Part shown: positions 24,272 to 36,930 of the stretch, one piece after another
Layout: the number at the start of each line of letters is the position of its first letter
Numbering within the stretch: position 1 is the first letter of the stretch
From: Cyrtodaria siliqua
Taxonomy: Eukaryota > Mollusca > Bivalvia > Adapedonta > Hiatellidae
Length of the DNA stretch: 64,000 nucleotides
Direction: 5' to 3'
NCBI GenBank assembly: GCA_037043455.1
Contig: JAWPHD010005580.1
Location: 1-64,000 of the forward strand
Notes under the pieces: generated by a model
Database searches by the model: none
What the model saw: only the letters and a program-made list of their open reading frames with translations
What the model was told of the DNA's origin: nothing
Position numbers and translations under genes: made by a program

Positions 24272-25005
24272 CTGGGTTCTTGAAGATTCGTAAGATTCTT
24301 GGTTATGATCACGTTCATACTATATTTGTTAAACTTGTTCAAAAGTTTATCAAACGAGGTTATGACCCTATCATTTTGCAACGTACTGCATGCTTGGTGG
24401 TGGACCCTTTTACAGTTCGCCACTATGCTTTCCTCTTTAATTGTACGATGACCGGACAGGCTGTGGACCCTATGATGACGCCTTCCTAAAGCCCATTGGG
24501 ACGGTGGCGTTTGATGTTTGTCTATGATCTTTCTTGTCGTGCCCTTTATGGTTTATTCTCTTGTTGATCTGGCTTCTGCCAAGTCATTAAGTACCTTCAT
24601 TGTGGCTTTCTAGGCTATTATGTTTTTGTATTATATTTACACGAGCATATTTGTGTTTTACTTATATTGCCCATTGATGCTGCCTTGTTGGTTGGATATT
24701 AGATCATGGCGGGGATTTCTTTATTTACACTGTCCTGTTTTAATGGGATGACAGTAGGGTAAGTGTGAGGTTTGGTGCACCCTAGAACCGGTTTAAACCA
24801 CCAATGGCCTACTTTGCCACTCACCGTTCCAAGGCGGTTGTCAACCCTTTTGTGTTTGTGATGTCGTTTGCATTTAATATTACTTTTGCCTTCTTGTTTG
24901 TCTGTTTGCGTGTTTGTTTCTGTGTTTTGTGGTTGACTGTCCTCCTTGAATGCTACTTTCCCTGTCCGATCTTTTTATTTTTCTTCTTGGCTGGGGTATG
25001 AAATA
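24272..25005 (+). repeat. family A repeat, long plus copy
   Basis: One of the most complete copies. Ordered blocks: TTCTTGGTTATGATCACGTT, CCCTATCATTTTGCAACG, GGACCCTATGATGACG, CTTCTGCCAAGTCATTAAGTACC, TGCTGCCTTGTTGG, ATTTACACTGTCC, TTTAATGGGATGACAGTAGGG, TTTGGTGCACCCTAGAACC, GCCACTCACCGTTCCAAGGCGG, GGTTGACTGTCC and GAATGCTACTTTCC. No coding motif. The shared 3' end and variable 5' ends across copies suggest the 3' part of a retrotransposon. Confidence 0.85.
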
Positions 25006-26466
25006 AAACCTTCATTTCGGCTTTAAAAGTTTGCAGAAGGTTATCGCATTTTTTCAGTGAAAAATGTTTTTAAACATGTTTTTCTGTCGAAATATGCGTT
25101 TTAAAAATCCTCTATTATAAGCTTTCCCATCGCTTAATGGAATTAAGGCGGGACCACGTAATGCAGCTAATACATTTTCTGTTAGCATAATCATACGAAC
25201 ATATGCAATCAAGCTGAGAGCGTAAAATAGATGTCGAGAGAAAACAGCACATCTGGAGAGAAATGATCAAATCACGGGTGTAAAGCTGTAATGGAGACAA
25301 AATACACGCGTGGAACACCATTGGGGAAGTGTGTCACAATGAGGAGTGATTCTGGACAATAGCCGGTAACGGATTTGCCTCGATATAACGAAACTTGAAA
25401 CTTATACCTATTTAATTTTTATTCATAATTCATTATAAATGTGCACGTTAGTACTTGTATTCCATAAATATCTCCTTAAATGTATGTCACAACGTTGTGA
25501 TGAAAGCGTCGCGAATCTGTAATGATCCAACATTTAAACCGGTGCCATAGCGTTATTCTGATCTAACTAAACACATTTAATTACATCAGAATAATACAAT
25601 TAGATACAAAGAATTCCACAAACTTTTTTGAACGCTTTTGAAGTTGTATTATTTTCCATATAGCTACACGTTAATAGTGTCTGTACCGTATTTAATTAAC
25701 TTCAAAGGGCGAATTTACAGATACTAGTTTGTGAAAGGCAAACAAATGACATCGTTGGATATACTTTTAAATGGGGTTCAACGACCCTTCAACAGCTTAG
25801 GTAATATGGAGCAGTTTCTTAAGGAGAGGGAGCAAGGATACAGAAAACAAATCGAGGTTTTCCTCCTTTTGAACTGTCTAATGATTGACAAGGAAGACTT
25901 CCTCATCCCATGAACTAAGCCATCTGAATTGACATAATTGCTTAAGGTCGTACATGCCAAGACTATCAAGAGGATCAATTTCCCTCTACATATCTGGCAC
26001 AAGTTCCGACATTTGTCTCTAGAGCAAACAGATAGCGGAGTATTACTAATTATTTACTAATTACTAATTTTTTAATCATGTTGTCAGAAGACGTTCATCA
26101 ATCAAAACTTCCTCTGAAAAAAAAGATATAAAAACAAGGAGAAAAACCGTTTATAACAATTACTTACTAATGCTAATATAGACTATACTATTAATAAGAG
26201 CATAGTTATAGAACATAATATCCTAAATGTGCATATAAAATACATTGCCCTATGTAGTATTCATGTACAAGGAATCAAGTTATGTACGTATCGACATCAG
26301 CTTTATAGTTTACTCTGTGTATCATGTATGAAACACTGACATTGAATAATTAATTTGTCCGACTACGTGGTCGCGATGGTGACATGTTAAGTTTGACCTT
26401 TAAAGGCTGGTGGCAATAACTGATCAGGTTGGGTGGCCTATCCATAATATCCACATATTACATTTA
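25006..26466. other. intronic, one unidentified open stretch
   Basis: The frame 25731-25913 (60 codons) reads on past its stop with further plausible sequence (KTIKRINFPLHIWHKF-like, about 25960-26010) and could be a decayed mobile-element coding remnant. I do not recognise it. The rest is AT-rich, with TTACTAATTA-type repeats near 26045. Confidence 0.3.
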
Positions 26467-26640
26467 ATAAATACTTAAAAGGGGATCCGTTGGAAGAAAC
26501 AAACACAACGAGAGAAAGGTAGCAGACTAAACGGTATTCTACTTTAATGCCACAAATAATGAGATTGAAGATCCCAAAAATGCATTTATATGGTCCTGTT
26601 TCATCTCATTTAGGGGATATTCGTCTACATATCAGGTTAC
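26467..26640 (+). repeat. family B repeat, internally deleted
   Basis: Head AAATACTTAAAAGGGGATCC and GTAGCAGACTAAACGGTATTCTACTTTAATGCCAC. The hairpin-to-AGCACCGG segment is missing and the flanks are joined directly. The tail GATTGAAGATCCCAAAAATG is present. Confidence 0.75.
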
Positions 26641-27544
26641 GTCGGCAAGTTGGGTGGTGATTCAAATTCAATTCAAACATTATATTATTGTTTCAATTTC
26701 GTCTTAAATTTGCAAATGCCTCCACTTGGACTTTATACTGCGTAGCACCTGTGGACATGTTAAGACTAGGTAACCAGTCAAGTTGCTTTTATTGTCTTAA
26801 AAATAAAAAACATACTACATATAAGCCTTTCAGGCTTGAACTGTTTGCTTTTTTGAGAGATTGGACAGGATTTTCTTTTAATCAAAATTATTCCCAACAA
26901 AGTGGACTATCAACTTATCTGATTCTAATACACTGTGCTTCACGGACACGCACTTCTGGTTGATTAAGTGTAATTAGACCTATTTAGAAAGGTGTTGGCG
27001 GACTACACGTGTACGTTTTTGAAAACATATTTTCGTGTTACAGTACACTTTATGGATAGAAATAAAACATCGTGATACCTCCTTTATTCTATACAATATT
27101 AAAAGACAACCTACTGCGCGCAGTGATTTCTTGACTGACATTCAAATATGCATCGAAACAGTTCTTGATGTATGTGACGCTATTGCTAAGTGATTGGAGT
27201 CGTGTCTTTTAAGATATAATTCTTAATTATAGATGAACCTACATGGTTAACTGACCTGTCAGCAAATCTGTTTGTTCCTATTGTTACATCAAATTCATTT
27301 GATTTTATTGATTATGTCGCACTTATGTTATCATTACATTAACATATTACATCAAATGTTTAAATAAAGCAAGTATTTGGCTATATTAAATGGCTTATTT
27401 CGATAGATTGAATGCTCTTTTGCTATCTCATGGCTGTATATTTTTAAAGAACGTGCAAAACTTGAACAAGCACGTTATTGATGTATTCTATCACAACTGG
27501 TTACGATTAGACATAATTCGAACTGATTGGAACTTAAAGATTGG

Positions 27545-27548
<4 letters not shown>

Positions 27549-27580
<32 letters not shown>
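27549..27580. repeat. (CT)n microsatellite
   Basis: About 15 CT dinucleotides in a row. It produces a Ser-Leu run in the overlapping open frame 27390-27680, which I do not regard as a gene. Confidence 0.95.
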
Positions 27581-27583
<3 letters not shown>

Positions 27584-27824
27584 GTTGTGTTTATTATTCA
27601 TCATTCTCTCTCTCAATGTATTATTTGTCATTGTAATTTATTTCACTCAGCCATACACATTTGCAATTTCAAGAGGTTAACTGGGAAGGGTTTAAACTAA
27701 TGTTGGTAGAACTTGTTACCCGACCCATTTGTCATTATAATATTTCTATTGTATATATGTGGATATTATTCTGTCTGTAAAATATTGGCAATAAAATATG
27801 TTTAAATCATTAGACATAATGATA

Positions 27825-28025
27825 ATACATACTGATAAAGGAGAACCTTTGGAAGAAGCAACAAACACAACCAAGAGAATAAAATAGCAGACTCGGCTTT
27901 ATGGCGGTAATATAAGAAGCAACACCTCTCACACCCATAGCACCGGCTTAATCGACATTCTACTTCAAAGCCACCTAAATTGGGCTCGTTGATCCCACAG
28001 GACCTGTAAAAGTAACACTATAAAA
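27825..28025 (+). repeat. family B repeat
   Basis: ACTGATAAAGGAGAACC, GAAGCAACAAACACAACC, AGCAGACTCGGCTTTATGG, GCAACACCTCTCACACCC, AGCACCGGCTTAAT, TTCTACTTCAAAGCCACC, GGGCTCGTTGATCCCAC and CAGGACCTGTAAAAGTAACA. The second hairpin arm is deleted. Confidence 0.85.
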
Positions 28026-28439
28026 CTTGTTACGATTAGACATAATGATAAACCATGGTACGATTCCGCATTAGGTCGTGAATTACGCGATCGCGATCAC
28101 CATAAACACAAATAACTATCCGTACGCAACACCCGAGATTTGGGGTCTTAGCAAAGCATTAAGAAACAACGCAAATACTTTGAATAACAGGGAAACGCAC
28201 CATTTAAGCAATTTGGAAGACAGAATATACTACGTAAATGTCACAGATCAGCGTAAGTACCGGAAACTCTTAACACATTTTATAAAGTGCAGTACCACGC
28301 GTTACTACATTAGCTACTGATGAATTAATGTCCCCATTCTCTGATAAAAAAAAACACCTTTGATTAAATGATTACTTTGATTCGATATCGTCTGTTTATG
28401 ATTCGATACTAGTTTACCACAGTTCTTTTCACAGAACTA

Positions 28440-28950
28440 ATTCCAGAATAGGAAATATAGTAATACACGAATCTGAAACCGGAGATATTGTTATTAAAGA
28501 TATGGGTGGTTCACAAAGCCAGCGGAAAGGATGAAATAAATCAAAGGATGTTGAATGAAACATTTATTACCATTCCAAAACCACTCTCTATATTTTCTCC
28601 ATATATTCTCTAATCGAATTCATTAATTAGTCACAACGATTAGAGAAATAATTATTTGTGAACATGTTTAAAAAAACAATAAAAAACGTGTTTTTTTGCA
28701 AACCAATTCGGATTCCGACCGGGTCATTCCACAGTTTACCAACTGTTAGGTATTTACCATTTTATATCACAAACACTGATGCTAAACAATTATTTAATCA
28801 TGTTGTACTATATTTGCATGCATATCTAACGCATTGTATTGTGTTTGGTGAAAAGCCTAACTATTTAAACTGAAGCAAAATGGTATCGATGTCACACTCT
28901 TACCTTGGATTTTCGATACCCTTTACAATAAAAAAACAGAGGGTCTCTAT
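28440..28950 (+). pseudogene. Jockey-like LINE reverse transcriptase fragment
   Basis: Translated across frameshifts, this stretch shows the start of an RT domain: DEINQRMLNETF (about 28527-28562), then NQFGFRPGHSTVYQLL (about 28699-28746), then FKLKQNGIDVTLLPW (about 28864-28908). These correspond to the RT region after the endonuclease linker, the QxGFRPGxST motif and the segment after the first catalytic aspartate. The catalytic segment itself (expected near 28830) is destroyed. The frame 28658-28873 is an out-of-phase shadow. It could share an origin with the RT remnant at 33.85-34.28 kb, which holds the following part of the domain. Confidence 0.7.
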
Positions 28951-28959
28951 AGGAATTTA

Positions 28960-29165
28960 GTAGAAAACTGTGTTTTATTTACTCTGCTCGTGAGTGATAA
29001 TGTTAGAAGCAAGACCTCGCACACCACCTAGCACCGGCGTAGCGTTGTTCTACTTTAAAACCATCTAGAATGGACTCATTGATACCAAAGGACCAGTAAA
29101 AATAACACTATTGATTTGTAGCACGGGGAGACTTTTACAGCCGCCACACTGCACTAAAAGAAAGC
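28960..29165 (+). repeat. family B repeat, head-less
   Basis: Starts within the hairpin (GTGTTTTATTTACTCTGCTC) and continues through AGCACCGGCG, AAAGGACCAGTAAAAATAAC, GATTTGTAGCACGGGGAG and ACAGCCGCCACACTGCACTA. It is followed by the head of another unit at 29185. Confidence 0.85.
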
Positions 29166-29184
29166 TAGTGTTAATGTTAATCAA

Positions 29185-29310
29185 CACTGATAAGGGAGAT
29201 CATTTTGAAGCAACAAACACAACCAAGAGAATAAAATCGAACAGGAAAGGTAACAAATACAATGATAAACAAAATACATGGTATATGACATCACAAACAC
29301 AAACGGGTGT
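29185..29310. repeat. family B head joined to family A fragment
   Basis: Family B head (ACACTGATAAGGGAGATC, GCAACAAACACAACCAAGAG) breaks at about 29236 and continues as a minus-strand family A piece (TCGAACAGGAAAGG, ATGACATCACAAACACAAACG). This indicates an insertion or recombination between the two families. Confidence 0.75.
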
Positions 29311-29689
29311 TTGCTGAACATATTTATGCATTTAAAACCATATCAACGCACAAGCGCCATTTGTCTTGTCTTGCGCACATTTTAAATTAACTTTTATTTG
29401 CTTAAAATAACTTAATTATTAATAGTATGTCAACACATAAGACACAAGTTGTACACTAATATAAATCATCTCGTAAAGAAACATAAATCTCTGTGTGTTT
29501 TTTTGCATTTGAAATAATGTATACAAACAGCCAACTTGACAATTTGTGGACATTCATTTTTCCTTTAGTATTTTTGTCGGAAAGCATTTTTAATTTTAGC
29601 GCCTATTTACTTTTAGCGGCTATTTACTTTTAGCATTACTTTTTTACTGGATATGTAGTGAATCATCTCTGAGTGGCTTTTAGTTTAAA

Positions 29690-29830
29690 TACTGAAAAGT
29701 TGATCACTTGGAAGCAACAAACACAAACAAGAGAGACAAGTAGCAGACTCGAGTTTATTGAGTCTGTTCATGAGAGGTAATTATAAGATGCAACACCTCT
29801 CACGCCTCCTAGCACCGGCAAGTTTATTTG
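29690..29830 (+). repeat. family B repeat, 5' part
   Basis: ATACTGAAAAGTTGATCACTTGG, AGCAGACTCGAGTTTATTGAGTCTG, TTCATGAGAGGTAATTATAAG and CTCTCACGCCTCCTAGCACCGG. The hairpin stem CAGACTC/GAGTCTG is intact; the unit ends after AGCACCGG. Confidence 0.85.
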
Positions 29831-31370
29831 GTAACCAACTAAAACGTAATTTGACGAGATGCTATAGGTTCTCGCTAATAAGGTTAAACATGTTCCACTC
29901 CCTGTTTATAGGACTACTGTATGTCAAAATCTGATTGCGGCGTAAATCTAATCCACTAATAGAATTGGTCACAGTAGTCTAAGTGTCCAAGAGACTTGTG
30001 TGAAAAAGATGGTTTACTGTATCTTTACATGTTTAATTTATCTACGAATGTTTTTTGTTTGTTTTGAAAATATTTTATTTTTCAATTTACACAATTATAC
30101 AATAACACACATATTTACAAAGAGTTGTTACATTTTCTACTATCTTCATTTACATCTTCCAGTAACTTGTTGTCTACCTTTTCTGAATATTTACATTATA
30201 TAAATCAACAAAACACATGTTTTATTGTACACTTATGTCTCTCGAAAAACAAGATTATATTAGATGTGATAGGAGATAGGTTGTTAGGACGGTAATGAAA
30301 GGACAGAATATATGAAAAGAATAGCAGAGAGGAATAGAAGTTTACCACCACACTGTACCAGCTGTTTGAAACGTTTTCAGTTCTGAGCTGCGAAATGTTC
30401 CCATTTATCGCTGTGTTGTCTTATTTTTCCCCAAGATTTATCTACCCCCAAAATGTGCAGTCATAACTACAGAAAGATAATGGCTAAATCTCATTTTTAC
30501 AAAACCAACATTATTTATTAAACTATCTTCATTTACGTCTTTCAGTAACTTGTTGTCTACCTTTTCTGAATAAATTCTACGTATATCGTTTCTAACTGTC
30601 ACACTTGTACATCAAGTTTCTAAAAATAAAGTGGCATCTGGCAAGACCATTTTGTCTTCATGTATAAACTGGTTTAAGCTGCATACGAGCCGTATGACAC
30701 ATTGTCATAAAAATCCCTCACAGGTGGTCTGCCGAGTGTTCAGAGGATATACTTTCACCATCTTTAAACAAGTCCATAAACGTTGTTAAACTGTGTTAAT
30801 GCTGACCCATATCGGAGGCAGTAAATGATTGTTTCGTCTGTACGTGTGCAATATTGCAGCACAACTTTATCTTAATTGATCCGATGTCCACGCTCATATC
30901 TGAAATAAGGTGAAAACCGTCTTTTCATAAGTTGGATGTATTTGTATACATATCTTTTATCGTACAATACATTTCAGGAGCATTCTGCACCGTTAACTAT
31001 ACGTGGGTGTGCAAACACACAATATTAAAGGGTTCACAACGAAATAATACATGCTCTGCTATAAATGGAAGAACTAAAGAATAATATGTTGCCAATTTAT
31101 TAATATTATTAACCCTTAACCCGCTAAGCACTACACTATAATAGTAACTACTCGCAGGCTGATCAGGTCCTACAATGTCCTGCTGCTGATCAGTCATTTC
31201 CCCCAAAGCACGCCTTTGTCAAATAAATGGAATGGTCTTAATTCAAAGAAAGAACAGTCCATTATATATATATATGTAGGGGGTTAAGGGTTAACATATA
31301 ATTGTAATATTTTGATTGGATTGCGTAATTCCCAATCGTTTTACTTATGAGGGGTTGGGTCGGGTGGGGC
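29831..31370. other. unassigned intronic stretch
   Basis: An imperfect direct duplication of TATCTTCATTTAC-TC-TTCAGTAACTTGTTGTCTACC occurs at about 30141-30182 and 30523-30565, 382 bp apart. No gene recognised. Confidence 0.45.
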
Positions 31371-31560
31371 TGTGTGTGTGTGGGGGTGGGGGGTGGGGGG
31401 GGGGGGTGGGGAGAGGGATCTCATAACAGGATAACAGCAACTTGAATTTGCTGATAACAGTTAACAGTAAATTAAAAAACACTGAAAACAATTAACAGTA
31501 CATCTAATAACAGATAACAGTTAATATGTTTTCACAAACAAATATAACACAATATAAAAA
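31371..31560. repeat. family D copy with G-tract
   Basis: TGTGTG runs into a strongly G-rich stretch (31380-31418, several runs of 5 or more G), then GGGATCTCATAACAGGATAACA, TTGAATTTGCTGATAAC and degenerate ATAACAG repeats. Same order as at 13975-14345. The G-runs could form a quadruplex on the + strand. Confidence 0.75.
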
Positions 31561-33469
31561 TAATTTCCATACTTGAATCAACACGAATGATAATGATGTG
31601 TCATTAAGAATTGAATTGAATTGGGGTTTTAAGGCGCACCAACACAAGAAAAGGTTATATGGTGCCTAACAGGCATGAACATGCCAGGCTCATCTTCCAT
31701 GTACATCGAGATAAAATATGGAAAATGGGCCTAGCACGGTGCCTTCTCACCCTGAACTGCAGAGTTGCTGCAAATTCTATCGTAGAAACTCCATTTACGC
31801 TGGAGCCACGTTATTGTTTTTCTGCCACTGCTCTTTGATGCGAGCGAGATAGCACCTGAAACAATGCAGGGATCATGATGAAGACCTTTAATGGACATGA
31901 ACAAAAAATGATAACATGAACATGAATTTGTGGGGATTCTACCCCTCTGCCCACCCCTCCAAAGGGATCTGCAGTGGCCCTATTCTTTGCCCAGTGACCA
32001 AACGGGGCCCCCGAGAACCACACGGGGAGTGTCATTAAGAAAAAAGTGCCCGTCCTTTATCACGTTGAGGTTGTACATTCATCAAAGTTCATGACATTAT
32101 ATTGTATTTAATGAAGTGTTTATTAGATAAATACTGGAAAGGGGATAGTACTTGTTTGTTGCATATTGAATTACATATTTGGTTTGACATTTTGAAAGGT
32201 ACTAGCTGTTTGCATTAATTTCGACACTGCAAGCACGAAATGGATATATAATTTATGACATGCTGTAATAGATGATATCTTCTGTCGGTCAAAACTGCAT
32301 TCTGCCCAATTACATAATTCTCGTTGTGACATACTTTATCTCTTATTTCTTCATTGTTATTATATGCAACTACATCAGTACATTTCAAGGTGATCCAACA
32401 CATCAGCACAGCACAGTGCGAGACTACATGATATTATGTTATAGGTGTAACATTTAATTTATGGAAATGATATATGATTAAAATCTTTTAGTTCGGTTTA
32501 TCAACATTTGTAAAACTATTACAAATTATGCAGAGTTTTATTAAGAAATAAGTAACGTTACCGATATTTGATAGTATATGTACGTACAACTACGTGAATT
32601 AGTTTCTCCCCTGTTGTTTATTAAAGGATGAACTCTCAGTTTATATACTCTCCAGAAAATCTGTAGTAGTTTCTACTCAGCTAAAGTTACATGATAATCA
32701 GCTTGGTGGTCGGCATACCCAGCATGAGGACAATAAAATGGCAATAAATCACCTAACATGTCAGCTAATGAGCTCAAACCTTGACCATGCAGAATTAAAT
32801 GTTAGAAGTATATATCACTGCCTTATCTCTATTTGCAGAAAGCAATTTGTTACACCAACTTTTTTCTAACTTTTTTAATTGTGCCTATCTGCTGTCAGAT
32901 AATTGATGCCCTGCTGTGCGAAAATAGGTATTTTATTGCTCTGGGGTCAGTTAATTACATGAATGAATTATAGAGATTCTCAATAAACAGAGGAATCTCG
33001 GGACAGTCTACAAACTGCACTATGATGATGAAGCATTTATTTTGATTATCAAACTACAACTGTGGGGAGATATATCGAGAAATGACATTATAGCATATAT
33101 GTTATTACAAAATAGTATATAAACAATTGACAAACAATACACATACAAGCATGCACAACTACACTCACACATGCACAACCACACATGCATCCCCCACCCC
33201 ACACACACGTGTGTACCCACATATACATAGTGTGTGAGATACCCAGTCTTTTAAACGCACATGTAGTTTACTGCTAGTATCCAAATCGTATATATAGTGT
33301 GTTTATTCACCTTTTGACCAGTCTTAATATTGAGTTTGAACGGCACTGTTTTTTTATCTTCATTTTCATCATATACATCGCACAACGTATTGTAAAGAAA
33401 TCACCGCCACTGCATCATTAATAGACAGCATAAATACAATACAAAAAGAATAATGTATATAAAAGCACA
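31561..33469. other. unassigned intronic stretch
   Basis: The part at 31630-31830 (GGGGTTTTAAGGCGCACC, GGTGCCTAACAGGC, GGGCCTAGCACGG) is GC-richer and looks like an old dispersed repeat with no second copy in this window. A CA-rich stretch lies at 33145-33230. No gene recognised. Confidence 0.4.
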
Positions 33470-33600
33470 GACAGATACAATGCAAATACTCAATGACTTG
33501 GCAGGTCAGAACAATAAGACAAACTATTATGGGTTCGATAAGACAAGATTTAAATCAAATATTGAACGCTTACATCTTTTGAGTATTTAGGTAGGCAGCA
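33470..33600 (-). repeat. family A repeat, internal fragment
   Basis: Contains AATACTCAATGACTTGGCAG, ACAATAAGACAAACTATTATG, AGACAAGATTTAAATCAAA and ATTTAGGTAGGCAGCATC, matching the part of family A around 56.2-56.3 kb on the same strand. Diverged. Confidence 0.65.
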
Positions 33601-33849
33601 TCGTTATACATTACGTTTCAGTTTATTTTGTAAATCATTTGATGTATTTAATCATGAAATGAAACTTTGCAAATGTAGCGGTCAAGTCGTATCGACGTTT
33701 TAGTCATATCACAAACCACAAGCCATTTGTTACACTATATGGGACTGTGTCAGAACATGACCCCATAACTTGTGGCGTTTGTCTTTTCTTTTTTTTTCTT
33801 TCGACAATGATATGTCTTTAGCTCGTTGTAAAACTGTCAAAGGTAAAGT

Positions 33850-34285
33850 CCCATGTAATGCGGACGACACAGACATTTATGATGAGCACTTGAGCAAAGT
33901 TGCTAAATAGACATTTGTATTGTTCGAAAGATGGCGCGAAGAGAATGAAAGGTTATTAAACACCAGTAAAACAACAGTAATGCTCAGGATAACTGACATT
34001 TATTGCACAAGTATGATACTGTTAGCAATGTGACAGATTCAATAATTAAAGGGTACACATAACGACGATAATTTGCGACGGAATGCAAAAACACATTTAG
34101 ATGTTAAACATATTACAAATATACCTATTAGTTTGCTATTAAATACGATACGGCTATATGTTAAAATGGCATATAAGGTATTTATTAATAATGCTTGCAT
34201 CCAGCCTCGTATTGTTGTTTGTGAAGAGATATTCATACTTTTGATACAGTATCATAAAAAAACACTGACCAATCAGTGACCAGAA
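33850..34285 (+). pseudogene. LINE reverse transcriptase remnant (YADD to thumb region)
   Basis: Reading across frameshifts: NADDTDIYDEHLSKV (a mutated Y/F-A-D-D-T motif, about 33858-33902), then LLNTSKTTVML (about 33952-33985), then THNDDNLRRNAKTHLDVKHI, and NACIQPRIVVC (about 34189-34221). This order is typical of Jockey/CR1-group RT after the catalytic YADD box. The last part is the frame 34073-34279. It is heavily decayed. It may be the downstream half of the LINE whose upstream RT lies at 28.44-28.95 kb, or an independent copy. Confidence 0.65.
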
Positions 34286-34729
34286 ATAAGACATACCAAT
34301 ACATTCTGGTAGGTGATAAACTCGGTCTTTACAACCAAGTTTACTGTTAAAATTAAGGTATCAACAGTGTGATTGTTTTAAAACCCTGCATATTTCATGC
34401 ACATTCATGGAAATTGATTCAATATAAACATCTTTTAAAATCAAAATCTTGAAAAGTATCGTCTTTTTACTCGGCCAAAGAGTTTTATTTTACTATAGAA
34501 CATAAGGATAAAAACCGAGTAACAATGAACATAAAATCAAATCTCAACATCTCTGTAATGCAAAATTATGAATACCACTCTTTGTGCTGTTTAGTGTTCG
34601 GTTCATTGACTATTTAAAATTCTCATTTGCTTTAGTTTGAGGTACAATACGTACCACGGAGCCATTGCGTTCCGGTACTGTGCTTTCTACAGAACCATTT
34701 TTTTAGGTTTTGTGGGAAAGCTCTTCAAA

Positions 34730-34930
34730 TAAAAGTATATATAACAGTCAAACAGGAATTAAGGACCTCAGTCATCCAAAAACACGCATAGAAACAAAGG
34801 ATAAAAGGATAAATAAAAGGCAAGGAGTATTCCATCACATACATAAAAGGGTTTACAATAGGGCTACCGGCTTGAAACGGAGAAGCGAAATAGCCCATAC
34901 TAAACTAAGTGAATACTAAAAACCTGAGTT
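34730..34930 (-). repeat. family A repeat, minus copy
   Basis: Begins at the family 3' end (AAAAGTATATATAACAGTC, AAACAGGAATTAAGG) and runs through AAACACGCATAGAAAC and GGGTTTACAATAGGGCTACC to GCTTGAAACGG. It is 5'-truncated at the same block (CCTTGGAACGG) as several other copies. Confidence 0.8.
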
Positions 34931-36930
34931 TCAAAAGGCTAATAGAATGCATATTATGGTAAATAAAACATCAGCTGCTTGTTTCAGAGGAGAATACATA
35001 ATGAGCAAAGAACATCCGAATACAGTAACGTAAAAGCACTATTATATATTTATTCAAGCACTATTATATATTTTTTCTAACAGTATTTCATTGGAAACAA
35101 ATGATTAACATATATAAAATATGTTGCAAGAAATGTGTCAGCTGCAGTAACCACTTTCATATATGTAATTGATATAACGAGTTGATAAATATTAAAATAT
35201 TTCTATATAATTCAATTCATATCACGAGTTGATGTTTCAAAAGCATTCAGATCACGAGTTGAGATAAATTATACGTTTTCTATATAATTAATATGATCAC
35301 GAATATGTGTTTTCTGAACATAAACGTTCATCTCTATTGATTTCAAGGATTGTATTTAAACGTTTTCAAAGTTATAATGTTTTAAAATATTTTACTGTTT
35401 AATAACTTTCAATGGCATGATGTGTTTAATGTACAAAATAATTACTAAAATGTGACACAATACATTGAATGCATATTAGATGCAAATTGCAAAGGCCTTA
35501 ACAATTGCCAGGTCCCTTTTTGTCACAGGAAACATTGAACCTGATAAGACACATCTCCGCCTAGGGAGAATATGGTGCTATTTGACATCCTTTTCTTATG
35601 CATATAGCAGCTTATTCCCCTTAGGGGGTGTCCAGTTACACTTATATCTAAATGGTGATACACTGCTGCCTAGGATAACATGTCACTATACTCGTGGTGT
35701 TGACTGTTTGACATGCTATGGACATAACTGTTTGACTTTGAGTACAGTAATTATAACACGCTGCGACTGTCTATCCACATGACTGTAGCTTGACGTGTTT
35801 GTATGCACCGAAAGGTTATATGCCGGCAGTCCTGATCACTTGGTTGTAATGGTCGAGTAATGATATGGTTGGTAACGGTCGGATAATGATATGGTTGGTA
35901 ATGGTCTGGTAATGATATGCAATGGTCGGGTAAAGATAGTCGGGATACTTGAACTAATAGTAGTTTCGCGCTATGTCTGTTTGCAATTATCCTTCGTTCT
36001 TATTGTACATGTGTGATCTTTTTCCAGATGAAAAATCATTTTAACATAAATTGATCGAACCAGATCGGACCATAAAACATGTACGAGATATTAACTGGTA
36101 CTGACACGTACAATGAAATGTTTTAATAATTAAACATCATTTGACACCAATAAAATGTTTTCAAAGGTAAACATCATTTGAGATGAACATTAAATAATAT
36201 TAAGCTACATGTTCAAATGTTCTTGATTGTCTGCCACCTTTGAACCAAGAGCCATTTTATGAAGAAAAAAAAAAAGAAGATTTTTATTTTTATTATAAAA
36301 TAAAAAAAAAAACACAATAAAAATAACAAACAGAAAAAAACACTATGCCCGAGCACATACCCATTCCGCCGTCTGAGAAACGAAAATGAGACATATATCT
36401 TCAGGTTAGGGGCGTAATTATGCATATACAAATATAGTTTGTGCTCTGTAATAATTATTATATCGTATCAGAATAGGTGATTAAACACATTCTGGTGATC
36501 GTGACACAAAATAACAGAAAATAGGAATTTGTCATTGACCAGATGTGCATATAGTTATGACTGGTTAATAGCAAGGTTGTGTACACATAACATCGATTTA
36601 AGCTAACCTGTAGGCATTATTGCCTACTGACCATTCCAAGTCGGTAATCCTGTCTGCACCACTCTTTCTGTTACGTATTGTCCTTTTCAGTGACAATTTA
36701 TATATGCTCATATTTTGGTTTATGGGGCAGTGACGACCTACAGTGCCATTGCGTTTGATTTTGCTGTGGTTTCTATAGGACCATTTTCTCATGTTTGATC
36801 AATATACCTGACTGAACAAACATATAGTATTACACACTAGTCCGTTAAGTCGCCTCGGCTGCGATGACAAGGCTTAGGCGATGGCCAAACAATGCGCCGA
36901 TTACAGGTAAAATGCGGACTTTGGCGCATA
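34931..36930. other. unassigned intronic stretch
   Basis: Contains short degenerate repeats: TCACGAGTTGA at 35165-35270 and GGTCGGGTAATGATATGGTTGG at 35849-35935 (three to four copies). A possible small family A fragment (ACTGACCATTCCAAGTCGG) lies at 36625-36650. The frame 35480-35782 (100 codons) has no recognisable motif. Confidence 0.4.
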
